Assembly (NCBI RefSeq): GCF_003545875.1
Contig: NZ_QHCS01000002.1
Coordinates: 310,001 to 374,000 of the forward strand
Reading direction: 5' to 3'
DNA length: 64,000 bases
Origin: Leptospira stimsonii
Lineage (GTDB): Bacteria; Spirochaetota; Leptospiria; Leptospirales; Leptospiraceae
Part shown: positions 1-10,877 of the stretch, piece after piece
How positions within the stretch are numbered: the first letter of the stretch is position 1
Layout of the letters: each line of letters starts with the position of its first letter
Notes under the pieces: generated by a model
What the model was told of the DNA's origin: nothing
What the model saw: the letters and a program-made list of their open reading frames with translations, nothing else
Database searches by the model: none
Translations under genes and position numbers: made by a program

Positions 1-1
1 C

Positions 2-124
2 GCGGACGGTGTGATCATTGGTTCCGCAGTTCAGAGGATCATCGAAGAGAACGGGAGTAACCGAGAGCTTTGTGTGGAAAAGTTATTTTCGTATTCCTCT
101 GAGATTCGTTCTTCCATGAGATAA
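2..124 (+). CDS. trpA: Tryptophan synthase alpha chain, C-terminal end (partial)
   Basis: An open frame enters from the left edge and ends at TAA 122-124, giving 40 residues. It begins ADGVIIGSAVQRIIEENG, which matches the conserved 'DGVIVGSA.V' segment near the C-terminus of TrpA. That segment lies at the top of the TIM barrel, where the phosphate of indole-3-glycerol phosphate binds. TrpA splits this substrate to indole in the last steps of tryptophan synthesis. Only the tail is visible, so integrity of the rest cannot be judged. trpD lies 45 kb away in the window, so the pathway genes are not in a single cluster here. Confidence 0.85.
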   Translation, partial: ADGVIIGSAVQRIIEENGSNRELCVEKLFSYSSEIRSSMR

Positions 125-192
125 AAGACGGGTAAGCTTCGCGCAATCGGAAGCTCCGTTTTGGAAAGAATGAGGAAGGAATTGGTTCTTTG

Positions 193-669
193 TTACGTTG
201 GATGGCTCCGTGATTTGCGGATTTCGCTGGAAATTTCTTTTTTTAAGAAGAATAGCTTCCTTGTAATAGATAGTGTTGTTGGAACTCCATTCGATTTTGT
301 TTTACGGTGATTCTTTAATTCACCATCCATTTCTAATAAAATAGAAAAGAGAAGGCAACGGGAAACTCCTAACCCCCAAGCCAGAATTCCCAGCCTAACC
401 CAATCCTCTTCAAAGGGACGAAAATTCATCTTCCTCAGATCTAAATTCTCCTCCTGATACCTAGCATAAACAAGTCTCTTTCCTAAGAATTTTTTCCTAA
501 TCAAAACCTCATCGTATCTCAAAAGAAGGTTCCTCAAGGAAGACCTCAAAAGCTTAGGCTCCAAGCCCTTTTCTAACGCGAAACGAGCGGGAATCAGGAG
601 GGTGCAAAGATGCCCTTTTCTCCAAATCCCGCAAGAAGCAATTCCAGACCGTAAAGAAGACGTCCCCAT
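193..669 (-). CDS. DUF1564 family protein
   Basis: A 158-residue protein of unknown function from the leptospiral DUF1564 family. The family signature is readable: a 'TLLIP' segment near the N-terminus, a basic KKFLGKRLVYARYQ stretch, then RPFEEDWVRLGILAWGLGVSRCLLFSILL and a late NGVPTT. The same blocks occur in the second member at 40396-40917 (NVRIGEESWALLGIFAQSHGVSRCFLF and KGVPTF). The frame stays open further upstream to 897, but that extension overlaps the cyclase start and has no family similarity, so the ATG at 667-669 was chosen. It is divergent from the adenylate cyclase gene. The basic character and GVSRC helix suggest nucleic-acid binding, but that is a guess. Confidence 0.7.
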   Translation of the reverse strand: MGTSSLRSGIASCGIWRKGHLCTLLIPARFALEKGLEPKLLRSSLRNLLLRYDEVLIRKKFLGKRLVYARYQEENLDLRKMNFRPFEEDWVRLGILAWGLGVSRCLLFSILLEMDGELKNHRKTKSNGVPTTLSITRKLFFLKKEISSEIRKSRSHPT

Positions 670-871
670 ATTCAGGACGGTTCCGGCCGAAAAAACCTCG
701 GAGTCAAAAGGCTCAAAAAAAAGAAAAAACAAAACAGAGAACCTCAAAGAAGCGCGAAAAACGAAACAAAAAACAAAAACAGCGCCGAAGAGGGAGAAGC
801 CGAAACCGGAAAATATTGACGAATCGCAGACCAATTGGATACTGATCCCCGATCTCTTCCCGGAGGAAACA

Positions 872-3184
<2,313 letters not shown>

Positions 3185-3215
3185 GAATTTTATAAAATTA
3201 GAATAGAAAGTTTTC

Positions 3216-5120
3216 ATGCAACAGGAACCAACTCTGCTGGATAGAATCAACTATCCGGCCGATCTCCGAAGCGTTCCACTGGAAAAACTTCCGGTGGTCT
3301 GCGAAGAGGTTCGAAATTACATCATCGACACTCTCTCGGGAGTGGGCGGGCATTTTGCAAGCAATCTGGGAGTTGTAGAACTCACGGTTGCTCTTCACTA
3401 TGTGTTCGATACTCCCAAAGACCGTCTTGTCTGGGACGTGGGACATCAAACCTATCCGCATAAAATCTTAACGGGAAGAAAAGACCGACTCAACACGGTT
3501 CGAAAATTCAACGGGCTTTCCGGATTTCCCAAACGGGAAGAATCGCCGTACGACCTCTACAATACGGGACACGCTGGAACTTCCATATCTCAAGCGCTCG
3601 GCGAGGCGGCCGCGAGGGATTTGACAGGGGGGGACTACAACGTAGTCGCCATCATAGGAGACGCTTCGATCGCAACCGGAATGGCGTTGGAAGCGATGAA
3701 CCACGCGGGACATTTGAAAAAAGACATGATCGTGATTCTAAACGATAACTACATGTCGATCTCCAAAAACGTAGGATCTATATCCAACTATCTCAACAAC
3801 ATCATCACATCTCATTTTTACAACCACTGGAAGAGAATCTTTTATACATTCTTAAAATGGCTTCCGATCATAGGACCGGCGACGGAGCGATTTTTTAAGA
3901 AGGTGGAAAAAGGATTCAAGGACGTTTTAACCCCGGGCGGACTTTTTGAAGATTTAGGATTTGGATACATCGGCCCGGAAGACGGACACGACGTGATTCG
4001 GCTCGTAAAGATGCTCGAAAAAGTAAAGAAGATGAAAGGACCGATTCTTCTACATCTGATCACGCAGAAAGGAAAAGGTTACGATCCGGCGGAAAGGGAT
4101 CCGATCAAATATCACGGGGTGACACCGTTTCGAAAAGAAGACGGTGCGATGGAAAGCGGAGATTCTTCCAAGATCGCTTATAGTAAGATCGTAGGAAAGA
4201 TGCTCACAATTCTCACCGACCAAAACCCGAAGATCGCGGCCATAACGCCCGCGATGATCGAGGGAAGCGGGCTCAAGGAATACGCGGAAAAATATCCGGA
4301 ACATCTTTTCGACGTGGGAATCGCGGAGCAACATTCGGTAGCATTCGCGGGTGCGATGACAAACGGAAATGTGATTCCGTATATGTGTATCTATTCCACA
4401 TTTTTGACGAGAGGAATGGATCAACTCGTGGAGGACGTCTCACTGATGAATCTTCCGGTTCGTTTTGTGATCGATCGTGCGGGATGTGTGGGTCCGGACG
4501 GAGAAACTCATCAGGGTTTATTCGATCTGAGTTATCTTCTGGGATTGCCTCACATGGACGTCTTTGTTCCTTCGAATGGACAAGATCTGATCGATTCTTT
4601 GAGGCTTATGGAACACTACGATCAGGAACCGATCGCGATACGGTTTCCAAAGGCGAGCGTGGACGTGAAGAGTCTCGATTTTCATAGAAAACCGGAGTTG
4701 GTTCCGGGGACGTTCCGAGTTCTTAAGAAAGGAAGCGATGTCGCATTATTATCGATCGGATCCATGTTGGACGAGGCAAAAAAAGCGACTGAAATTTTAG
4801 AATCATCCGGATTGAGTGTCACTTTGATCGATCTCGTCTGGTTGAGACCGCTCGGAACGGAAGCCTTGAACGAAGAACTGTCGAACGTGAGACATTTCGC
4901 GATCTTAGACGAGAGTTATGTCGACGCGGGGGCTTCCGGATATCTGCTCAATCGGATTGCACCGGAACAATTGTCAAAATACATCAAAACTTTCGGCTTT
5001 CCACCGGAACCGATCCATCACGGAGAGAGAAAGGAAATTTTTCAGGCATACAAATTGGACGCACCGTCGATCGCGGAAACCGTCGCGGAGGCATTGAAAA
5101 AAAACTTAATCAAGCCTTAG
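3216..5120 (+). CDS. dxs: 1-deoxy-D-xylulose-5-phosphate synthase
   Basis: A 634-residue thiamine-diphosphate enzyme that condenses pyruvate and glyceraldehyde 3-phosphate, the first step of the MEP isoprenoid pathway. It also feeds thiamine and pyridoxal synthesis. Family landmarks are all readable: VWDVGHQTYPHKILTGR near the N-terminus, the ThDP-binding GDASIATGMALEAMN...NDN motif (about residues 145-175), DVGIAEQHSV with the catalytic Glu (about 370), and VIDRAGCVGPDGETHQG. The length is normal. It lies 31 bp after the cyclase gene and 35 bp before a TPR gene, on the same strand. Confidence 0.97.
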   Translation: MQQEPTLLDRINYPADLRSVPLEKLPVVCEEVRNYIIDTLSGVGGHFASNLGVVELTVALHYVFDTPKDRLVWDVGHQTYPHKILTGRKDRLNTVRKFNGLSGFPKREESPYDLYNTGHAGTSISQALGEAAARDLTGGDYNVVAIIGDASIATGMALEAMNHAGHLKKDMIVILNDNYMSISKNVGSISNYLNNIITSHFYNHWKRIFYTFLKWLPIIGPATERFFKKVEKGFKDVLTPGGLFEDLGFGYIGPEDGHDVIRLVKMLEKVKKMKGPILLHLITQKGKGYDPAERDPIKYHGVTPFRKEDGAMESGDSSKIAYSKIVGKMLTILTDQNPKIAAITPAMIEGSGLKEYAEKYPEHLFDVGIAEQHSVAFAGAMTNGNVIPYMCIYSTFLTRGMDQLVEDVSLMNLPVRFVIDRAGCVGPDGETHQGLFDLSYLLGLPHMDVFVPSNGQDLIDSLRLMEHYDQEPIAIRFPKASVDVKSLDFHRKPELVPGTFRVLKKGSDVALLSIGSMLDEAKKATEILESSGLSVTLIDLVWLRPLGTEALNEELSNVRHFAILDESYVDAGASGYLLNRIAPEQLSKYIKTFGFPPEPIHHGERKEIFQAYKLDAPSIAETVAEALKKNLIKP

Positions 5121-5155
5121 TGGTTCCAAACCGAAAATCAAAGTAAAAACGGGTT

Positions 5156-5632
<477 letters not shown>

Positions 5633-5867
5633 AAATTCACTTTGGGGCGTGTCTCTGCTAACGCAGAGTCGCGCTCTCGCTGCAATGTGCAAAGCGCCAT
5701 CGAAACCGTTCGGATAAATCGGAATCGAATCTAAGAAATGGGCGCATTGCAGTATTTTCGCTCGATCGCTCACGCAACGAATCAAGCTGTTGGAATTTTC
5801 AAAACCGAATCCTGGATCGAAGTTCCACAAAGAGGAATGAAATTTCGTAAAATTTGAATTTGTGTAA

Positions 5868-6190
5868 GAGTTCCTACAGATTCCTGTCACATCGAGTTTC
5901 TGTGGAGTCCTTAATCGTTCTTTAATATTTCTAAAACGTGTGAGTTCCCACAGATTCCGTCGCATCGCTTTCTTGCGGAGTCCTTAAATATTCTTTAAAA
6001 TTCCGAAAATGTTAGAGTTCCTACGAATTCTGTCGCATCGACTTTTTGCGGAATTCTTAAATATTCTCTAAGATTTCCGAAAATGTGTAAGAGTTCCCAC
6101 AGATTCCGTCGCATCGCCTTTCTACCGGTTTCTTAAATATTCTCTAATATTCTTAAAATGTAAGAGTTCCCACAGTTTCAGTCTTAAAAC
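5868..6190. repeat. Tandem array of a ~75-bp unit (4.3 copies)
   Basis: Four consecutive units start at 5868, 5942, 6015 and 6091 (lengths 74, 73, 76, 75). A partial fifth starts at 6166. Each opens with GAGTTCCYACAGATTC, then TGTCGCATCG or a variant, then a GC-poor tail rich in TTAAATATTCTYTAA. Units are about 75-85% alike by eye and so are not recent. The array occupies most of the gap between the convergent TPR gene and the gene at 6197. No reading frame runs through it. The GAGTTCCCAC start belongs to the short interspersed motif seen elsewhere in the window. Confidence 0.9.
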
Positions 6191-6196
6191 AAATCC

Positions 6197-6721
6197 TTAA
6201 GAAATCGGCGAACGAAATTCCACCGGAACGGGAACTCGCGGAGATTCACCGGAATCCGGGATTGCGATTTTTTCCCCACGGAAATGAATTTCAAAACCGT
6301 TCTCGGATTCTTCTAAAAATGGACTCAGCTCCGAAAGACAATTCCGATCGGGTCTGAATTTTAATTTATGATTTTTCGAAGTTCTCGCAAAAAGACAGCC
6401 TTCGGCATCTAAAAAAAATAAAAGATCTTTGAGAGAAAAAACGGTATCAGATTCCGAAAGGAAGACTAACGTTCCATCGACTTCTCTACAGGAAGTGAGA
6501 TGAATCGGATAGCCGTTCAATTCCACATAACCGTTTTCGGAAAGTTCACCGAAACGATTGTCGATAAAAACGCCGAATTCATCTTCGTGCAAATTTTTGC
6601 GGAAGTAGGAAAGAACTTCTTTTTGAATGATTCTATTCCCGTTGAAAATCCAACGATCTTCCGCATCCACATAGATCTCACTGTTGAATCTTCTCGGGGA
6701 TTTTTTTTCCAATTCGCTCAT
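6197..6721 (-). CDS. Conserved hypothetical protein, DUF1285-like
   Basis: A 174-residue soluble protein. The segment IYVDAEDRWIFNGNRIIQKEVLSYFRKNL followed by GYVELNGYPIHLTS resembles the start of DUF1285 proteins ('I..DG.W.Y.G.PI.R..LV..FA..L...'). Similarity was judged from memory and not by search. The family function is unknown. The gene starts 11 bp after the lipoprotein gene at 6733-7200 on the same strand and is probably translated from the same transcript. It ends next to the 75-bp repeat array. Confidence 0.65.
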   Translation of the reverse strand: MSELEKKSPRRFNSEIYVDAEDRWIFNGNRIIQKEVLSYFRKNLHEDEFGVFIDNRFGELSENGYVELNGYPIHLTSCREVDGTLVFLSESDTVFSLKDLLFFLDAEGCLFARTSKNHKLKFRPDRNCLSELSPFLEESENGFEIHFRGEKIAIPDSGESPRVPVPVEFRSPIS

Positions 6722-6732
6722 GGATTCTTCAT

Positions 6733-7200
6733 TTACCTTCGCTCATCCTTATAACGGTAGGCGACTCCTTCGATCACTCCCATTTCATTATTCACATATC
6801 CAATGGCGACTGTGTTCCCGTCCCCGTTTCCGGATTGAACCAAAGTCGGAGGGACGCTTACGATTCCTCTCCCGGTAAAGATCACACCGTCCATATGATT
6901 TGTAAAAAGTTCCTTCTTCAGAGACACAATCAGATAATCTGGAACCTTTCCATTTACAAAGGTTCGGATGAGAATTTTCCCATACGTTCGATAGGGTTTC
7001 GGAGGAGAAGAATTTCGAATTTCAATTTCTTCCCAGGAGGACTTATGAGAAAAACCGAATTCTTCTCTTAGAACCGTTTCCGGGATAAATTCTACAGACT
7101 CACAAGAAAAAAGAGTGGAAAGTAGAATCAGTACCGGAAGAATCTTCGCAATCCGTAAAAATATGCGAAATCGGGACAATTTTTCCGTTTCCGGATGCAT
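6733..7200 (-). CDS. Putative lipoprotein
   Basis: A 155-residue protein with a basic N-terminus, a hydrophobic run ILPVLILLSTLF and then SCES. The Cys at about residue 33 fits a spirochaetal lipobox (LSTLFS|C), so it is probably lipidated and membrane-anchored. The mature part has no recognised domain. It contains a conserved-looking GVIFTGRGIVSVPPTLVQ stretch. It is first in a two-gene minus-strand unit with the DUF1285-like gene. Confidence 0.7.
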   Translation of the reverse strand: MHPETEKLSRFRIFLRIAKILPVLILLSTLFSCESVEFIPETVLREEFGFSHKSSWEEIEIRNSSPPKPYRTYGKILIRTFVNGKVPDYLIVSLKKELFTNHMDGVIFTGRGIVSVPPTLVQSGNGDGNTVAIGYVNNEMGVIEGVAYRYKDERR

Positions 7201-7364
7201 GATTCCATTCAGAAAAAATGGAAATAAGGCGCAAGTGTTTTAATCTTGTTTCTCGTTTGGCGAGAAGCGAGTTGTTCAAAATAATTTAAATGTTATGATA
7301 AAATGGGATCAGGGTAACTAGTTCGGACCTCGATTTTCGAGTCGTACCATCCCTAAAACTTCAT

Positions 7365-8051
7365 ATGGAAGATACAGAGTTAGAGAAAAGGTCAAGAGAG
7401 AACGTCTTAAAAATCGGATATTGTTCTCTGGACGAGATCGAAGAGAAAGTAAAAGCCTTTCGGGTGATGAACCAAAACGCCGCCAAAAAGAGATATCTTA
7501 TAACAAGAGAACCGATTCTTGACTCGAATGGAAAAGCCCTTCTGGCAAAAGCGGCTGAGATTGATATTTCAGCGGCGAAACTTCTGAGAAGGCAGTTCAA
7601 AGGAAATCAGATGTTTAAGACCTTCCAGCCGGACGAAGGAATTGTGATCATTTCGGATATGACTTCCGCGGAAGGGGTCTCTTTCACGATGGATATCGTA
7701 ACTCAGATTATGAATCTCGGAGGAGGGGCTTATGAGGGTTTTATCGATCGCGTGGATAGTTTTGGAGAATTCATCAACCTTTTGAAAAAATCACTCTTCC
7801 CGAAATTGATCATTATCGGTTATATTCCTCAGAGCCAAGTTCAATCCGAACTTTTAAACTTTGTAAGAGTAAAACGAGTCGATAATTATCTTCGCGCGAT
7901 TGAACTCTCTCACAGTCTTTTTAAGCCGCAACCTTACTTTCCAAAGATCAAACAAATCGAAATCTCGCAGAATGATCCGAAGAGCTGGGGAAGGTTCGTC
8001 GTCGAGATCATCCGAGAATATACGCGCCCCTATCTCCTTGAAGAGATTTAG
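7365..8051 (+). CDS. Conserved hypothetical protein
   Basis: A 228-residue protein with no signal peptide and no family I can name. It has a charged N-terminus (MEDTELEKRSREN) and a segment LITREPILDSNGKALLAKAAEIDISAAKLLRRQF that reads like the 'DG..L..RGT.ITE....L' linker often seen before HD-GYP domains in cyclic-di-GMP proteins. No HD motif follows. The C-terminal half is alpha/beta-like (PKLIIIGYIP). Codon use is normal for the window and the flanking genes are divergent or unrelated. The ATG follows a 164-bp gap. Confidence 0.7.
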   Translation: MEDTELEKRSRENVLKIGYCSLDEIEEKVKAFRVMNQNAAKKRYLITREPILDSNGKALLAKAAEIDISAAKLLRRQFKGNQMFKTFQPDEGIVIISDMTSAEGVSFTMDIVTQIMNLGGGAYEGFIDRVDSFGEFINLLKKSLFPKLIIIGYIPQSQVQSELLNFVRVKRVDNYLRAIELSHSLFKPQPYFPKIKQIEISQNDPKSWGRFVVEIIREYTRPYLLEEI

Positions 8052-8553
8052 GCTCCTCGTGTCCTCAAAGATACTTTGTATCGAAAGACGTTAGGATTCA
8101 ATCTCGCTCTTTTGCGTTTTCTTAACTTCGGGGTTATTCATTTAAGTTCTGATTTTCACTTTTTCGCTCATTGCGTTTCTCACTTTTTTTTCGAACCACT
8201 GGGTTGTTGCACATTGGTTACTTTGAAGAAAGTATTCTAAAATTTGAATATTTTTTCCTTATGAATCATATAGATCGAAGATTGAATTACAATGAAGTTC
8301 GGGTCAATGAGAGTAAGGGCATTGTAATGCAAAAATTGATTTCTTTGGTGGCAGGGAAAAATACGTCTTTACTGATTACACTAAATTTTTGATTCGGAAA
8401 GATGAAGATTTCAGTTAAAGGATGCAGGTTCAAGTGATTGCCATTCTCTGAGGTTCAGCTTTGGAAGTTGCTTCCAATGTAGATCCTTCTTTAGGATATA
8501 ATTTCAACTGCAAAAAAAAGAACCCTTGGTGTGCATTTGAGCGATTATTAATT
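8052..8553. other. Intergenic stretch with no supported feature
   Basis: About 500 bp between convergent genes. It is AT-rich in its middle. Short open frames on the plus strand (8171-8392, 8461-8715) have poor composition and no ribosome-binding site, and are not credible. No hairpin terminator was found by eye. Confidence 0.5.
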
Positions 8554-9375
8554 CTAAAGAGATTCGCCCTTTTTTGGGTATTCGATCTCCCATTCAAATT
8601 GATTCACCGATTCCTCGTCTTCAAACGAAAACTGGGAGATCGATTGATTTTTTGTAATCAATTTATCATTCTGAATTTCGAAATATTTAAAATTGATCCC
8701 TTCTCGGTGATATAGTATCAGTAGATACCTTTTCTCTTCCAGAGAAATAAAATCGAAATCCGGATGGTCGACGACAAAACAATCTTTGATTCGAAGTTTT
8801 TGAACCAAACATAAGCTACTTTCTGTTAAAGTGGTTTCAGGAATTCTGGAAGAATATAATATAATTTTGTGATCAACATCGATATTATGTTCCAATGATA
8901 TAATCACAGGCAAGTTTTGAAATCGAAGTCGCTTCACAATCTGTTTTCTCAATTGCGGGTTGAAAGCCGAATTTGTCCGATATTTAGATTTTGTTTCAGA
9001 AAGCGACTCTGTATTTGGGAACCAAGCCTCCCAATCGTCATCCATTCTCGCTTCATAGATTATCCTTTTGATTAACGAAGGCCGCATTTCAAATAATATT
9101 TCCGCGTCCACAATTCGAATCAATTGTCGACAGGCATTGCAATTTGAAAATGGATCTAAATACCAAATGGGATATCGTATTCTCAAAATATGGGTTACCG
9201 GACTGTAATCATATTTCTTCGCTTCCGTTTCTATTTCGAAGGGAAGAGTTGCGTTTTCCCGAGCGATGAAAATGATTCGGGAATCTAAATCTATTTTACT
9301 GCATGCGTTAGTGAGAATAAGGCAGATCACCATCTTTCTCAGAAAGTCTACTTTGTGTTTATTTCCGAGGTTCAT
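8554..9375 (-). CDS. Putative lipoprotein of unknown function
   Basis: A 273-residue protein starting MNLGNKHKVDFLRKMVICLILTNACS. The short hydrophobic run followed by LTNA|C fits a lipoprotein signal, so the mature protein would begin at Cys25. The body is mixed alpha/beta with a CNAC pair (about residue 78-81) and a charged C-terminus. No domain was recognised. Its AT content is higher than that of neighbouring genes, and it borders the large repeat-derived gap at 9.4-10.9 kb, so it may be a variable accessory gene. Confidence 0.6.
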   Translation of the reverse strand: MNLGNKHKVDFLRKMVICLILTNACSKIDLDSRIIFIARENATLPFEIETEAKKYDYSPVTHILRIRYPIWYLDPFSNCNACRQLIRIVDAEILFEMRPSLIKRIIYEARMDDDWEAWFPNTESLSETKSKYRTNSAFNPQLRKQIVKRLRFQNLPVIISLEHNIDVDHKIILYSSRIPETTLTESSLCLVQKLRIKDCFVVDHPDFDFISLEEKRYLLILYHREGINFKYFEIQNDKLITKNQSISQFSFEDEESVNQFEWEIEYPKKGESL

Positions 9376-9475
9376 CTTTTTCTTTCCTTATGCAAGTTGT
9401 TGGAATTTTGGAAAAGTCAAAGCAAAATCTGCCAAAAACAATATGGTTGAGTAACAGGATAAAAATGAAGTAACG

Positions 9476-10220
9476 CGTGGAAGCTCGGGTAATAATACTT
9501 GAGCTTTAAGCAAATGCGTATTACAGCAATTCATTTGAATCCGTCTACACTCCTTACTATTTTAAATCACTTTCTGATTGAATTTGATCCGGGGTGTTCA
9601 TGGTATGTCTGAGTGGTGCCTTGATTGAATCCAAAGGTTTCAGACGAGAAGAGGAACATATACTGGATATTGTCAAATAATGAGGTAGTAAAAAATTTGT
9701 AATCCTAAACGAACGAAGTTTACCTAAGCTCAGCAGTGGTTATCAGTTGATTCGTTGCCACAGTTCGAATAACGTTCTCAAAAAAAATCCTTATGCGAGA
9801 GATTTATGTGAAGCTCGGGTAAACAGAATAGGAGCGCGGTTGTTTTTTCAGCAACGCCTTTCTCTGTTGTAAATCGCACTCAAATTTGTAGTAGAGGACT
9901 CGCTCCACTTTCGCGTTTTATGCGAAGTTCGCATCAGTTCGCGACTAACGGTTGAAGTGCTTCCTTGAGATTTCGAGCGAACGCGTTCCAATATGTTAGT
10001 GTTTAACTTTCGCGAACTACGCGAAGTTCGCATAAATGCGCTGTGCTTTCCAAAAAATTGATTTCCTAACACTGAAGATTCTGGTTGAGAAAAAAATTTG
10101 AATTGAGTGGTGGTAGCGAGCTTTACGAGGTTCGTATAAACGCACTAGCGAAACTTATATGAAAGCTCTTTTCCGTCGTAGCACTGATGTGACTTTCAAA
10201 GTAGGGCTCGATTCTAATTG
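9476..10220. repeat. Degenerate repeat-derived region leading into the 130-bp array
   Basis: Non-coding DNA carrying decayed copies of the unit that is exact downstream. Cores related to GCGAAGTTCG appear at about 9921 (ATGCGAAGTTCGCAT), 10021 (GCGAAGTTCGCATAAATGCG) and 10116 (ACGAGGTTCGTATAAACGCA). Weaker forms lie near 9481 and 9805 (GAAGCTCGGGTAA). Other parts of the unit recur as well, such as TTTTTCAGCAACGCCTTTCTC near 9846, related to the TTTTTCAGCAATACGTTTCTC of the exact units. Spacing is irregular. It reads as the older end of a satellite-like array. Confidence 0.65.
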
Positions 10221-10710
10221 GGGCAGTTGTGCGAAGTTCGTATAAACGCAGGCGAAATTTTTCAGCAATACGTTTCTCTCGTAGCTCCAACGTCTCTTTC
10301 AATGTTAGTTAGGTCCCAGGTAATTTACTAAGCAACGATCGATTCTACATGGGCAGTTGTGCGAAGTTCGTATAAACGCAGGCGAAATTTTTCAGCAATA
10401 CGTTTCTCTCGTAGCTCCAACGTCTCTTTCAATGTTAGTTAGGTCCCAGGTAATTTACTAAGCAACGATCGATTCTACATGGGCAGTTGTGCGAAGTTCG
10501 TATAAACGCAGGCGAAATTTTTCAGCAATACGTTTCTCTCGTAGCTCCAACGTGTCTTTCAAAGTTAGTTAGATCCCAGGTAATTTACTAAGCAACGATC
10601 GTTTCTACATGGGCAGTTGTGCGAAGTTCGTATAAACGCGCGCGAAATTTCTCAGCAATACTGTTATCTTTCATGACTCCTACGTAACTTTCAATGTTGG
10701 ATACAATTCT
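10221..10710. repeat. 130-bp tandem array (3 full units plus a partial)
   Basis: Units begin with GGGCAGTTGTGCGAAGTTCG at 10221, 10351, 10481 and 10611, exactly 130 bp apart. Units 1 and 2 are nearly identical from the core through CGTAGCTCCAACG and AGGTCCCAGG. Unit 3 has a handful of substitutions, and unit 4 diverges after about 60 bp. The period is not a multiple of three and no frame runs through, so it is not a coding repeat. Each unit carries the dyad core GCGAAGTTCGTATAAACGC. A looser copy, GCGAAGTTCTACTAAACGCG, follows near 10726. Confidence 0.95.
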
Positions 10711-10877
10711 TATCCGAAGGTTTACGCGAAGTTCTACTAAACGCGGGATTCTCCTTTGAATAATGTATCCGAAGTGCTACTAAACGTAGGCAGGATTTAT
10801 AGTCTACACTCCACCCGTCATAGTTGGTTCTTACTAAAAGCAGAAACGTAGTATTTACTTTTCGAAAAGAGAGGATC

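Noticed and set aside
602..871. Longer N-terminus for the adenylate cyclase
   Set aside because: The extra 90 residues are Lys-rich noise overlapping the divergent DUF1564 gene, and the ATG at 872 has a strong ribosome-binding site.
9476..10710. Possible CRISPR array
   Set aside because: Repeats are 130 bp and contiguous; no short repeat/unique spacer pattern and no cas genes.
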